DNA of 64,000 nt from Rhodobacterales bacterium HKCCE4037 (GTDB taxonomy: Bacteria > Pseudomonadota > Alphaproteobacteria > Rhodobacterales > Rhodobacteraceae), in the NCBI GenBank assembly GCA_015689645.1, contig WVSM01000009.1, positions 46,646-110,645 of the forward strand. The letters are read 5' to 3'. The notes beneath the pieces are model-generated. The model saw only the letters and a list, made by a program, of their open reading frames with translations, made no database searches and had not been told where the DNA came from. Below, in pieces: positions 16,299 through 24,627 of this stretch. How positions within the stretch are numbered: the first letter of the stretch is position 1; each line of letters starts with the position of its first letter. Made by a program: the position numbers and the translations under genes.

Positions 16299-16835
16299 CT
16301 AACCTCCCGCTACGAAACCCAATAGCGCACCTGTATGAAATAGCCACGCTACCGTACTTGCCGCGTAACACACAGCGGCCGCAAAGAACTGATCATGAGT
16401 TTGCCGCACGATCAGCTCGTTCTTAACTTGGTCCTCATCAGTCTTAATTGCAAGTATGCTCAGGATTTTTCCGGCACTTAGGCCGTGCTCCCCGGTTGCA
16501 AACGTATCGATAATCTCTCCGCCACTCTTAGTTATCCGCCATGTCCCTGAAGGCATCATCAACAGGACGCAGAACACATTGCTCAAGACGAACATTCCAA
16601 CCGCAAATGAAAGGAAGAGGTCAACAGAAACCGGAGCAGACAACTGACCAAAGAACGTCGCAGACAATGCGTTCACGGTGATGAGGAAAGATGCGCGCAA
16701 TCTCACTGACTGCACTTCTTGATATTGTTCGGTTACCGACTCATCTCCGGTCTTCAATGCGTATCTAGCAACCTCAAGCAAATCGTCCTCAGGAAGGGTC
16801 GATCCCTCCGACGTTTCGTCTACTTCCCGTTCCAT
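16299..16835 (-). CDS. Membrane protein with SLATT-like layout, function unknown
   Basis: 178 residues. The N-terminal half has an acidic tail (residues 1-40), then VQSVRLRASFLITVNALSAT and VDLFLSFAVGMFVLSNVFCV, two adjacent membrane segments. A cytoplasmic stretch of about 60 residues follows, then a last segment FFAAAVCYAASTVAWLFHTG. Two N-terminal segments plus a helical linker and a C-terminal segment recall SLATT/Pycsar-effector-type membrane proteins, but no cyclase or nucleotidyltransferase gene is adjacent, so this is only a resemblance. An AAGGAGGAG site lies about 11 bases before the ATG, which supports a real gene. GC content is clearly lower than in flanking genes, which suggests acquisition. 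Confidence 0.72.
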   Translation of the reverse strand: MEREVDETSEGSTLPEDDLLEVARYALKTGDESVTEQYQEVQSVRLRASFLITVNALSATFFGQLSAPVSVDLFLSFAVGMFVLSNVFCVLLMMPSGTWRITKSGGEIIDTFATGEHGLSAGKILSILAIKTDEDQVKNELIVRQTHDQFFAAAVCYAASTVAWLFHTGALLGFVAGG

Positions 16836-17019
16836 TTGGCGCTCTACTCCTCCTTTCGAACTTCAATTGGCACCTAGTCGTTACTATTTCGACTAAATGA
16901 GTTAACCCAGCAGACACCTACAGCGCCTTCTTAGCCCGGAAACCCTAACAAATCCTTAACGCCACCCCCTTTCCCCAACAAAACCAACCACTTAACCCCC
17001 TTGTGCAACCTTGCACAGC

Positions 17020-17925
17020 TCACCCGAACACCGCCTCGAACTCCCGCCATTCGCCCATCGACATCCCCGAGCTCTCCTGCGTGACGGACTCGCCCGCCAG
17101 CCGCCGCTTCAGCACCTCGACCCCCTTGCCCGACAGCTGAACGCCGCCCATCCGGTAATCCTCGAAGGCGCCGTAGGCCGCCGGAACCCAGTCCTTCACC
17201 ATCTCGGCAATGGCGTCCGCGTAGACCCGGATCTCGTATTGCGCATGGGCATCCGCCCTGAGCCGAAGGAAGTGGAAGAGGTTGTGCAGGTCCACCTTCC
17301 AGTACCATTGCGTGTAGACATTCGCCGGCAGGTTCATCCGCGCCAGTTCCCGTGCGAGGCCCTTCTGGCCGTCCTGGCTCAACATCTCCTCGTAATGGTC
17401 GTAGGCCCGCCCCGCGTCCTCCTTCAGGATGCGCAGCACGCGCTCCGCCTCCTCGCCCTCCAGCGTCTCACCACGGCCCTGGTTGTTGACCACCGACTGC
17501 GCCGCCAGCGCGTCGGGCTGCGGGATGTAGAACTCCCGGTCGAGGATCGAGTAGCGGGCCGAATATTCGTTCACATTCGCCGTCCGGTGCCGGATCCACT
17601 GCCGCGCCACGAAGACGGGCAGCTTCACGTGCAGCTTCAGCTCGCACATCTCGAACGGCGTCGAATGCCAGTGCCGCATCAGGTAGCGGATCAACCCGCT
17701 GTCATCGCGCGCCTTTTTCGTGCCCGCCCCGTAGGACACCCGCGCAGCCTGCACGATCGCGGCATCGTCGCCCATGTAATCCACCACCCGGACGAAACCG
17801 TGATCCAGCACCTCGCGCGCATGATACAGGTGCTGCTCCATCCCCGGCGCCACCGCGCGCAGCGTGGGTTGCGGGTTGGAACGGGCGCTCTGGATATCCT
17901 CCAGTTGTTCGGGGGTCAGCGGCAT
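17020..17925 (-). CDS. thyX: FAD-dependent thymidylate synthase
   Basis: Makes dTMP from dUMP using reduced flavin and methylene-tetrahydrofolate. The ThyX signature [14 protein letters not shown] is present near residue 110 and [12 protein letters not shown] earlier. The length of 301 residues is usual for alphaproteobacterial ThyX. No thyA is visible in the window, consistent with ThyX as the thymidylate synthase. It is divergent from the DUF817 gene (91 bp between starts). A small inverted repeat TGTGCAA/TTGCACA overlaps its 3' flank but lacks a T-tract. Confidence 0.97.
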   Translation of the reverse strand: MPLTPEQLEDIQSARSNPQPTLRAVAPGMEQHLYHAREVLDHGFVRVVDYMGDDAAIVQAARVSYGAGTKKARDDSGLIRYLMRHWHSTPFEMCELKLHVKLPVFVARQWIRHRTANVNEYSARYSILDREFYIPQPDALAAQSVVNNQGRGETLEGEEAERVLRILKEDAGRAYDHYEEMLSQDGQKGLARELARMNLPANVYTQWYWKVDLHNLFHFLRLRADAHAQYEIRVYADAIAEMVKDWVPAAYGAFEDYRMGGVQLSGKGVEVLKRRLAGESVTQESSGMSMGEWREFEAVFG

Positions 17926-18016
17926 GGCATGGGTCCTTCACGGGAATCGGTGGAACAGCGGGATGAGGCCAGATATTGCCCCACGCCCCCGCCAAACCGC
18001 AAGAAGTTGAGGGCAC

Positions 18017-18862
18017 ATGGCGCGTCCGAGCGTGGCCAATTTGGAACGTCACCAGGCCAGCCGCCCCTCGGCGCTGGCGCTGACCGGCGTGATCCTCACC
18101 AAGATCGCCTATTCCGCCCTCTTCGGTATCCTGATCCTGTCGGCCATCATCGTCACCCGCCTCGTCTGGCAAGACGACTGGCCCCTCGCCCGCTACGACG
18201 CGCTGGTCCTCTTCGCGCTCACCACCCAGATCGTCTTCATCTGGCGCGGCCTCGAGACGTGGGAGGAGGCGAAGGTCATCCTCATCTTCCACGTCACGGG
18301 CACGGTGATGGAGATCTTCAAGCTGGCCCAGGGCTCATGGGATTACCCCGACCAGGGCCTCCTCGAAATCGGCGGCGTGCCGCTGTTCTCGGGCTTCATG
18401 TATGCCTCGGTCGGCAGCTTCATCGCCCGGGCGATCCGCATCTTCCGCATCGAGTTCGCCCCCTACCCGCCGTTCTGGATGACCTATGTCCTCGCGCTGG
18501 CGATCTACGTGAATTTCTACACGCACCACTACACCTACGACATCCGCTGGCTGCTCTTCGCCGCCACGCTGATCCTGTTCTGGCGCACCCGCATCTGGTT
18601 CTACCCCGCCGCCACGCCCCATGCGATCCGCCTCCCCGTGGGCGCGGTGCTGTCGGCCTTCCTGCTCTGGATCGCCGAGAACATCGGCACCTTCACCCGG
18701 ACCTGGACCTACGAGACGCACGGCGACACCGGCATCGTCGACCTGGGCAAGTTCGGCTCGTGGTACCTACTGCTGTTCGTGGCCTTCGTGACCGTCACCC
18801 TCGTGGTGCGCGACGCCATGCATCCGCACCCGATCCAGCCCACCCCAAGGGAATTTGACTGA
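18017..18862 (+). CDS. DUF817 family membrane protein
   Basis: 281 residues with about eight hydrophobic segments. Conserved-looking blocks are FIWRGLETWEEAKVILIFH, GSWDYPDQG, VPLFSGFMYASVGSF and IAENIGTFTRTWTY, as in DUF817 proteins. These are inner-membrane proteins of unknown function common in proteobacteria. The trailing charged residues RDAMHPHPIQ face the cytoplasm. It is a single gene, followed after about 70 bp by a glyoxalase-fold gene in the same direction. Confidence 0.88.
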   Translation: MARPSVANLERHQASRPSALALTGVILTKIAYSALFGILILSAIIVTRLVWQDDWPLARYDALVLFALTTQIVFIWRGLETWEEAKVILIFHVTGTVMEIFKLAQGSWDYPDQGLLEIGGVPLFSGFMYASVGSFIARAIRIFRIEFAPYPPFWMTYVLALAIYVNFYTHHYTYDIRWLLFAATLILFWRTRIWFYPAATPHAIRLPVGAVLSAFLLWIAENIGTFTRTWTYETHGDTGIVDLGKFGSWYLLLFVAFVTVTLVVRDAMHPHPIQPTPREFD

Positions 18863-18933
18863 CGCGACGGGTGTTCAAATGCCATGGGCACGCTAATCTG
18901 ACCCCAACACGCAACTTGGGGAGAGCCGCCAGA

Positions 18934-19362
18934 ATGGGCATTCACTACCTTCACACGATGGTCCGGGTGAAAGACCTCGACGCCACCATCGCCTTCTTCA
19001 ACCTCCTGGGCCTCGAGGAAACCCGCCGACACGACAGCGAGGGCGGGCGTTTCACGCTCGTGTTCATGACGCCTCCGGGGCAGGAAGACGCCCATGTGGA
19101 GCTGACCTACAACTGGGACGGCGACGAAGGCCTGCCGTCGGACAGCCGCCATTTCGGCCACCTCGCCTACCGCGTCGATAACATCTACGAAATGTGCCAG
19201 CACCTGATGGACAATGGCGTGACGATCAACCGCCCGCCCCGCGACGGACACATGGCCTTCGTCCGCTCGCCCGACAACATCTCGATCGAGCTGTTGCAGG
19301 CCGGCGATGCGCTGGAGCCCGCCGAGCCCTGGGCGTCCATGGAAAACACGGGCCATTGGTAA
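18934..19362 (+). CDS. VOC/glyoxalase-fold protein, lactoylglutathione lyase-like
   Basis: 142 residues starting MGIHYLHTMVRVKDLDATIAFF with two beta-alpha-beta-beta-beta modules of the vicinal-oxygen-chelate fold. His-7 of HTMVRV, Glu of EDAHVELTYNW and His of FGHLAYRV are candidate metal ligands, and a C-terminal ISIELLQ carries a further Glu. This fits GloA-type lactoylglutathione lyase, which with GloB (58437-59207) would detoxify methylglyoxal. The short length fits. The ATG at 18934 was chosen after a GGGGAGAG site; the frame before it is leader. Confidence 0.83.
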   Translation: MGIHYLHTMVRVKDLDATIAFFNLLGLEETRRHDSEGGRFTLVFMTPPGQEDAHVELTYNWDGDEGLPSDSRHFGHLAYRVDNIYEMCQHLMDNGVTINRPPRDGHMAFVRSPDNISIELLQAGDALEPAEPWASMENTGHW

Positions 19363-20069
19363 GGGCGGCTGCCCTCCTCGCGGCGCTCGCCGCACCGCCT
19401 GCAGCGGCGCAGGACACCTGCCGCCTTGCGCTCCAGCTTGGCCTCGATGTCTCCGCCTCCGTCGACCAGGCGGAATACCGGATACAGGTCGAGGGGCTGG
19501 CCAGCGCGCTGATCGACCCGACCGTGATCGAGGCGTTCCTGAACGGCCCCGGTCCGGTCGCCCTGTCGATCTTCGAATGGTCCGGACGTTTCCAGCAGGA
19601 CATCGTCGTGGACTGGATGATGATCGAGACCGAGGCCGACCTCCTCGCCGTCGCCGAAACCCTCAACGGCGCGGTGCGCGGCACGCAGGATTTCCCCACG
19701 GCCCTTGGCTACGCGCTCGGCTATGCCTCCACCCGCTTCCGGGAGGCACCCGTCTGCCTGTTCCAGACGCTCGACATTTCGGGCGACGGCCAGAACAACG
19801 ACGGCTTTCCGCCCGCCGCGGCCTACGAGCATTTCGATTTCGACGGGATCACGGTGAACGGGCTGGCCATCGGCGGCGCCTCGCGCGAGATCGAGCAATA
19901 TTACCTCGAACAGGTGATCCACGGGCCGGGGGCCTTCGTGGAATACGCCGTGAATCACCAGACCTTCGCCGAGACGATGCGCCGCAAGCTGGAACGGGAA
20001 TTGCGGTCGATGATCCTGGGAGATGCAATCGGTCCGGCGCGCAGCCTGCCGCCGCTGACGGAATCCTGA
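19356..20069 (+). CDS. DUF1194 secreted vWA-like protein
   Basis: 237 residues. A TTG codon at 19356, overlapping the previous stop by 7 bases, opens a short signal peptide (VRAAALLAALAAPPAAAQ) and then a DUF1194 domain. ALQLGLDVSASVD gives a vWA-type DxSxS metal site, and FQTLDISGDGQNN and GITVNGLAIGG continue the fold. I prefer the TTG because no ATG gives a signal peptide. Translation is probably coupled to the glyoxalase-fold gene. Members of DUF1194 are exported proteins without a known function. Confidence 0.82.
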   Translation: MVRAAALLAALAAPPAAAQDTCRLALQLGLDVSASVDQAEYRIQVEGLASALIDPTVIEAFLNGPGPVALSIFEWSGRFQQDIVVDWMMIETEADLLAVAETLNGAVRGTQDFPTALGYALGYASTRFREAPVCLFQTLDISGDGQNNDGFPPAAAYEHFDFDGITVNGLAIGGASREIEQYYLEQVIHGPGAFVEYAVNHQTFAETMRRKLERELRSMILGDAIGPARSLPPLTES

Positions 20070-20079
20070 CCCGGAGGCC

Positions 20080-20433
20080 TCAGACGGGCAACATCGCCGC
20101 CCCGACCCTGCGGCCCTCGGCCAGCAACACGTTGTAGGTGCGGCACGCGGCGGGCGAGGCCATGACCTCCAGCCCGATCCCCGCCCCTTCCAGAGCCTTG
20201 CGGAACGCGGCGGGCGGATGGGCGATCTCGGCCCCCGTGCCGATCAGCAGGAAATCCACCTCTCCGGCCTTGGCAACGACCGCTGCCGCGTCCTCGAACC
20301 CGGACCAGCCCGAGACGCCGCCCGGCGTCAGGAGCACCGCCCCCTCGACCACGTCGCCACCGACCCGGAAGAACCCCGGACCGTAGCCATCCACCGGCCG
20401 GCTGTCGTCGAAATGTATTTCGTTCATTCGCAT
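20080..20433 (-). CDS. Mth938-like domain protein (DUF498/DUF598)
   Basis: 117 residues, one Mth938-type domain with GYGPGFFRVGG near residue 17, DFLLIGTG and a C-terminal TYNVLLAEGRRVGAAM. Relatives include NDUFAF3, a mitochondrial complex I assembly factor. In alphaproteobacteria the gene commonly travels with secDF, as here. It lies 7 bp after the TauE/SafE gene, at the end of the minus-strand yajC-secD-secF unit. The second ATG (20427) is an alternative start. Confidence 0.88.
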   Translation of the reverse strand: MRMNEIHFDDSRPVDGYGPGFFRVGGDVVEGAVLLTPGGVSGWSGFEDAAAVVAKAGEVDFLLIGTGAEIAHPPAAFRKALEGAGIGLEVMASPAACRTYNVLLAEGRRVGAAMLPV

Positions 20434-20440
20434 GGCATCG

Positions 20441-21193
20441 TCACTCCCAGATCGGCAGGCCCATCACACCGGCGGCCCCGATCAACATGTAGGCCGCCCC
20501 TTTGTAGAGGCCCGCGGCCTCCGGCCGGAACAGCCGCGCGCCGCTCCATGTGCCAAGGGCATAGGGCAGAAGCAACAGCGCGCCGAGCCACGCGGCCCGG
20601 CCGTCCACCAGCCCTTGTATCCACAACATGGGCATCATCAGGAGCGAGTTGAAGGTCAGGAAACAGGCGAGGTTTCCGCGTGTCACCGCCACCGGCTGAT
20701 CGGACCCGAGGTTGAACAGGATCACCGGCGGTCCGTTGAGGCCCGTCGATCCGCCGGTGATCCCGCTCAGCGCACCGACGCCCGCGCGCAACGCCACGCC
20801 GCCACGCAGGGGCACCTTCCATCCCGCCAGCAGCGCCGCCAGCGTGACCAGCGTCAGGATACAAACCATCGTGCGGATCGTGACCTCCGGGGCGAGCCGC
20901 AGAAGCGCGATCCCCAGCGGCATCGTCATCAGCGAGATCGCCACCATGACCAGCGTCTGCCGCCTGTCCGCCACCGCCCAGGCCTTCGGGATCACCGTCA
21001 CCAGCGAGGCCATGGCCGACAGCGAAAACGCCGCGATGGCCAGCGGCGGCGGCAGGAAGATCGTGGCCAGCGGCATGAAGATCAGCGCCGAGCCGAAGCC
21101 CGCGAAGCCGTAGACGCTGCCCGCCAAGAGCGAGGCGCAAGCGACCCAGACGAGGCCCGGCGTCGCCAGGGCCTCGGCCAGGGCTTCAGGCAT
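20441..21193 (-). CDS. TauE/SafE (TSUP) family membrane transporter
   Basis: 250 residues with about eight membrane segments. SLLAGSVYGFAGFGSALIFM near residue 20 and GALSGITGGSTGLNGPPVIL near 140 are the two repeated half-signatures of the family. Members move sulfite, sulfoacetate or other organic anions. Its start overlaps the end of secF by 8 bp, so it is translationally tied to that gene even though the functions differ. Confidence 0.92.
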   Translation of the reverse strand: MPEALAEALATPGLVWVACASLLAGSVYGFAGFGSALIFMPLATIFLPPPLAIAAFSLSAMASLVTVIPKAWAVADRRQTLVMVAISLMTMPLGIALLRLAPEVTIRTMVCILTLVTLAALLAGWKVPLRGGVALRAGVGALSGITGGSTGLNGPPVILFNLGSDQPVAVTRGNLACFLTFNSLLMMPMLWIQGLVDGRAAWLGALLLLPYALGTWSGARLFRPEAAGLYKGAAYMLIGAAGVMGLPIWE

Positions 21194-22166
21194 CGATGTT
21201 GGCGAATTGCGTGCCGCCCGGCCCGCCGCTGTCGGAGGGTTTCGACCAGTCGCGGTTTACACCCAGCATCAGCACCACGTTCTTGGCCACGTAGATCGAC
21301 GAATAGGTGCCGACGATCACACCCCAGAGGATCGCGAAGACGAAGCCCCGGATCACGTCCCCACCCAGAACCAGCAGCGCGATCAGCGCCAGCGCCGTGG
21401 TGCCCGAGGTCATCAGGGTCCGGCTCAACGTCTCGTTGGCGCTGAGGTTCATCACGTCCCGCAGGTCGCGCTGCTTGTACTTGATGAGGTTCTCGCGCAG
21501 GCGGTCGAAGATCACCACCGTGTCGTTGATCGAGTAGCCCACGATGGTCAGCAGCGCCGCGATGGTCGCAAGGTCGAACCGGATCTGGAACAGGCTGAAG
21601 ACACCGATTGTCAGGATCACGTCGTGGATCAGCGCCGCGACGGCGCCGACCGAGAATTGCCATTCGAACCGCAGCCAGATGTAGATCAGGATCGCCCCGA
21701 GCGACGCCAGAACCGCGATGATCGCCGTCTGGATCAACTCGCCCGACACTTTCGGACCAACGGATTCGACGCTTGGAAAGGTCATCTCCGGGTCGACGTT
21801 GGCCAGCAGCGCCTCCTCGATGGCGGTGATGGTCTCGGGCGTGACCGCCTCCGCGCCGTCCTGCGCCTGGATGCGGACCGTGACGACGTATTGATCCTCG
21901 TCGAAATTCGGATCGAACACGCGGGAGATCGCAACATCGCCAAGGTCCAGCGGGTCCAGCGCCGCGCGGTAGTCGGCCACGTCGACCTCGACCGTGGCAT
22001 CGGTGCGGATCGTGGTGCCGCCGAGGAAGTCGATGCCGAAGTTCAGCCCGACGATCAGCCAGATCGCGATGGAAGCGATGACCGCCACGACCGACGCCCC
22101 GAGCGTCACACCCGCGAAGCGGAAGAAATCGAAGTTGGTTTCCTGCGGAACAAGTCTCAGGCGCAT
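21186..22166 (-). CDS. secF: Protein translocase subunit SecF
   Basis: The 326-residue inner-membrane protein works with SecD and YajC to use the proton gradient for pulling exported proteins through SecYEG. Visible features: first segment ASVVAVIASIAIWLIVGLNFGIDFLGGT with the conserved FGIDFxGG turn, a periplasmic domain (residues 45-130), and five further segments with GYSINDTVVIFDRLREN. The last is the SecD/SecF D4/D5-type motif. It starts 4 bp after secD. Confidence 0.97.
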   Translation of the reverse strand: MRLRLVPQETNFDFFRFAGVTLGASVVAVIASIAIWLIVGLNFGIDFLGGTTIRTDATVEVDVADYRAALDPLDLGDVAISRVFDPNFDEDQYVVTVRIQAQDGAEAVTPETITAIEEALLANVDPEMTFPSVESVGPKVSGELIQTAIIAVLASLGAILIYIWLRFEWQFSVGAVAALIHDVILTIGVFSLFQIRFDLATIAALLTIVGYSINDTVVIFDRLRENLIKYKQRDLRDVMNLSANETLSRTLMTSGTTALALIALLVLGGDVIRGFVFAILWGVIVGTYSSIYVAKNVVLMLGVNRDWSKPSDSGGPGGTQFANIDA

Positions 22167-22170
22167 CGGA

Positions 22171-23841
22171 TCAGACCTCGATTGTCTTGGGACGGCGGCG
22201 TTCGAACCAGAACACGATCAGAAGCCGCGTGACGTAGATTGCCGTGAAGACCGAGGTGACGATCCCGATCCCCAGCGTGACCGAGAAGCCCCGCACCGGG
22301 CCGGAGCCCAGCACGAACAGGATCACGGCGATGATGAATGTGGTTATGTTGGCGTCGATGATGGCGCTCAGCGCCCGCTCGTAGCCCAGCTCGATCGCCC
22401 GTGCCGGACCGCGCGCGGTCTTCAACTCCTCACGGATTCGCTCGAACACCAGCACGTTGGCGTCCACCGCCATACCGATGGTCAGCACGATCCCCGCGAT
22501 CCCCGGCAGCGTCAGCGTCGCCCCGATCAGCGACAGCACGCCGAAGATCAGACCCACGTTCAAGATCAGCGCGATGGAAGCGAAGATGCCGAAGGTCCCG
22601 TAGCTGAGGATCATGAAGACCAGCACCGCCACGAAGGCCACGAGGGCGGCCATTTCGCCCGCCTCGATACTGTCGGCGCCAAGCTCCGGCCCGATGGTGC
22701 GCTCTTCCAGGAAGGTCATCTCCGCCGGCAAGGCGCCCGCGCGCAGCAGGATCGCCAGCTGGGTGGAGCTTTCCACCGTGAACTCCCCGCTGATCTGCCC
22801 CGCGCCGCCCGTGATCGCCTGACGGATCACCGGGGCGCTGACGACTTCGCCGTCCAGCACGATGGCAAAGGGCGCGCCCACGTTCGCGGCGGTGTATTCC
22901 CCGAAGGCCCGCGCGCCCGTCGGGTTGAAGCGGAAGGTGACGACCGGAAGGCCGCTCTGCTGGTCGAATGACGGTTGGCTGTCCACGAGATCATCGCCCG
23001 TCACGACCGGCGTTTCCTCGAGGATGTAGAAGGTCGTCTCGTCTTCCATCGCGGGCAGCACCATCTGGCGGCTGTCGACCTGCTCGTCGAGCCCGCCAGC
23101 CCGGCCCACGACCGGGTGGAAGGTCAGTCGCGCCGTGGTGCCGATCAGGTCCTTAAGCTCCTGGGCCGAGCCGATGCCCGGCACCTGGATCAGGATGCGA
23201 TCCTGCCCCTGCCGCTGGATCGTCGGCTCGCGCGTGCCGGCCTCGTCGACGCGGCGGCGCACGATCTCGATCGACTGCTGCATCGTCCGGTCGTTGGTGG
23301 CCTGCTGCTCCGCCTCACTGAGCTGCACGGTGATCACGTCACCCGATCCGCTCACGTCCAGCGTGCTTTCGCCGATCCCGCCCGTCAGGCTGACGACCGG
23401 CTGGCCCAGGTCGCGCACGGCGGCAACCGCGGCGGACATTCCCTCGGGCTGGCTGATCCGAACCTGCAACAGGCCCGGGTCCGCGTCGATCCGGCGGATC
23501 GTGCCGACCGTGTCGCGCAGGTCACGCAGCGTGTCGCGCACTTCCGGCCACAGCGCATCCATCCGCGCCGCGTAGACGTCCTCGACCTGCACTTCGGCCA
23601 GCAAATGCGCCCCGCCCCGCAGGTCGAGACCCAGGTTCACAAGCGTCGAGGGCAGGAAATCCGGCCACGCCGCCTGGTCCGCCAGCAATTCGTCGGTCTC
23701 GATCCCCTCCCGCTCCATCGTCGCCACGGCGTCATTGTGCCGCTCCACCCGCTCGTAGAAGAAATTCGGGAAAGCGAAACTCAGACCGGCCAACAGCACG
23801 AGAATGATGAACAGCCGGTTCCAGAGCGGGATCTGAAGCAT
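22171..23841 (-). CDS. secD: Protein translocase subunit SecD
   Basis: Membrane partner of SecF, 556 residues. The N-terminal segment NRLFIILVLLAGLSFAFPN and GLDLRGGAHLL lead into a long periplasmic region (P1 head and base). The membrane core follows with TLPGIAGIVLTIGMAVDANVL and VFERIREELK, the conserved SecD D-containing motif used for proton coupling. The length is in the short alphaproteobacterial range. It lies 47 bp after yajC. Confidence 0.97.
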   Translation of the reverse strand: MLQIPLWNRLFIILVLLAGLSFAFPNFFYERVERHNDAVATMEREGIETDELLADQAAWPDFLPSTLVNLGLDLRGGAHLLAEVQVEDVYAARMDALWPEVRDTLRDLRDTVGTIRRIDADPGLLQVRISQPEGMSAAVAAVRDLGQPVVSLTGGIGESTLDVSGSGDVITVQLSEAEQQATNDRTMQQSIEIVRRRVDEAGTREPTIQRQGQDRILIQVPGIGSAQELKDLIGTTARLTFHPVVGRAGGLDEQVDSRQMVLPAMEDETTFYILEETPVVTGDDLVDSQPSFDQQSGLPVVTFRFNPTGARAFGEYTAANVGAPFAIVLDGEVVSAPVIRQAITGGAGQISGEFTVESSTQLAILLRAGALPAEMTFLEERTIGPELGADSIEAGEMAALVAFVAVLVFMILSYGTFGIFASIALILNVGLIFGVLSLIGATLTLPGIAGIVLTIGMAVDANVLVFERIREELKTARGPARAIELGYERALSAIIDANITTFIIAVILFVLGSGPVRGFSVTLGIGIVTSVFTAIYVTRLLIVFWFERRRPKTIEV

Positions 23842-23888
23842 GAGGAAACCTCGGATGAGGGGCGCTCGGGCGCCCGCGTCTCAGTCGT

Positions 23889-24167
23889 TTAGTCGTTTGC
23901 GGGCTGCGTCTTGGAGCGGACCTGCGTGATTGTGGGGCGCAGCACGCGCACCTTCACGCCCGTGGCAATCTCGACCTCGATCTCGGTGTCGTCCTTGACC
24001 TTGGTGATCTTGCCGATCAGCCCGCCCTGCGTGATCACCTCGTCGCCCCGACGCAGGGCATTGATCATCGCCTGATGCTCCTTCACCTTCTTCTGCTGCG
24101 GGCGGATCAGGAAGACATACATGATCACGAGGATCAGCACGGGAAACAGAAGTTGGGTGGGATCCAT
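23889..24167 (-). CDS. yajC: Sec translocase accessory subunit YajC
   Basis: 92 residues with one N-terminal membrane segment (LLFPVLILVIMYVFLIRPQQKK) and a cytoplasmic tail containing GDEVITQGGLIGKI, the YajC signature. It is the first gene of the yajC-secD-secF unit. An AAAGGA site lies seven bases before the ATG. Confidence 0.96.
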   Translation of the reverse strand: MDPTQLLFPVLILVIMYVFLIRPQQKKVKEHQAMINALRRGDEVITQGGLIGKITKVKDDTEIEVEIATGVKVRVLRPTITQVRSKTQPAND

Positions 24168-24338
24168 CGCCGGGTCCTTTGTTTGCTGGTCTTGAGGGCC
24201 GTCACGCCCCCCGGTGTCGAAATTTGCGGCACCCTAGTGGCGCGCTGGGCCAATGGCAACGGGTGCTGGCGGGCAAATGGGCCCTGCGACGATGGGGTGC
24301 AAGACATGACGTTGCCCAAAGCAAAATGGCCCGACCTG

Positions 24339-24363
24339 TAGGGTGCACATTCATTGTGCACCA
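24339..24363 (+). repeat. GTAG-headed hairpin repeat, type A copy 3
   Basis: The same element as at 15520 and 15708, differing by one base (C to T in the loop). Both stem arms are identical. Confidence 0.85.
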
Positions 24364-24375
24364 TCCCGCCGCCCT

Positions 24376-24397
24376 TAGACCGGGCTTTGGTCCAAGG
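24376..24397 (+). repeat. Decayed type C hairpin repeat
   Basis: TTAGA head and a partly mismatched ACCGGGC/GTCC stem, recognisable by comparison with 15627 and 38939. Confidence 0.5.
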
Positions 24398-24420
24398 GTG
24401 GGCACAGCCCGCCCGTTGCC

Positions 24421-24459
24421 CGACAGGGTCTTTTTCATGGAGAAAGATCCCGAGAGGGC
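24421..24459 (+). repeat. 39-nt covarying hairpin, copy 2
   Basis: Starts CCGACAGG and ends CCGAGAGGG. The stem GGG plus TCTTTTTC pairs with GAGAAAGA plus CCC with the same bulge and loop sizes as copy 1 at 15898. One pair here is a T:G wobble. Confidence 0.7.
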
Positions 24460-24627
24460 GCGACCTCTCTCCGCACACCCCCCATCCCCACGCTTCCGTG
24501 CACAAATCCTGTAACTACGGATTCACTACAGAAAAACTACAGCTTCTTTACACCGCAAAACCCCCTCTTCCCCCCTCCCCGCCCCTCTGGCATACCCGCG
24601 CCACTGAAACCCAAGGAGGGCCATCCC

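Larger units (their letters stand above)
24168..24627. other. Intergenic stretch with hairpin repeats, divergent between yajC and serS
   Basis: 460 bp with no gene. It holds a type A GTAG hairpin at 24339, a decayed type C at 24376 and the second copy of the 39-nt covarying hairpin at 24421. The last 100 bp before serS are AT-richer and may hold its promoter, but no clear boxes stand out. Confidence 0.7.

Noticed and set aside
15779..16302. Short open frames on both strands
   Set aside because: They start within or beside repeats, lack ribosome-binding sites and have no recognisable product.
17002..17017. Inverted repeat TGTGCAA/TTGCACA as thyX terminator
   Set aside because: The loop would be only two bases and no T-tract follows on the thyX strand.
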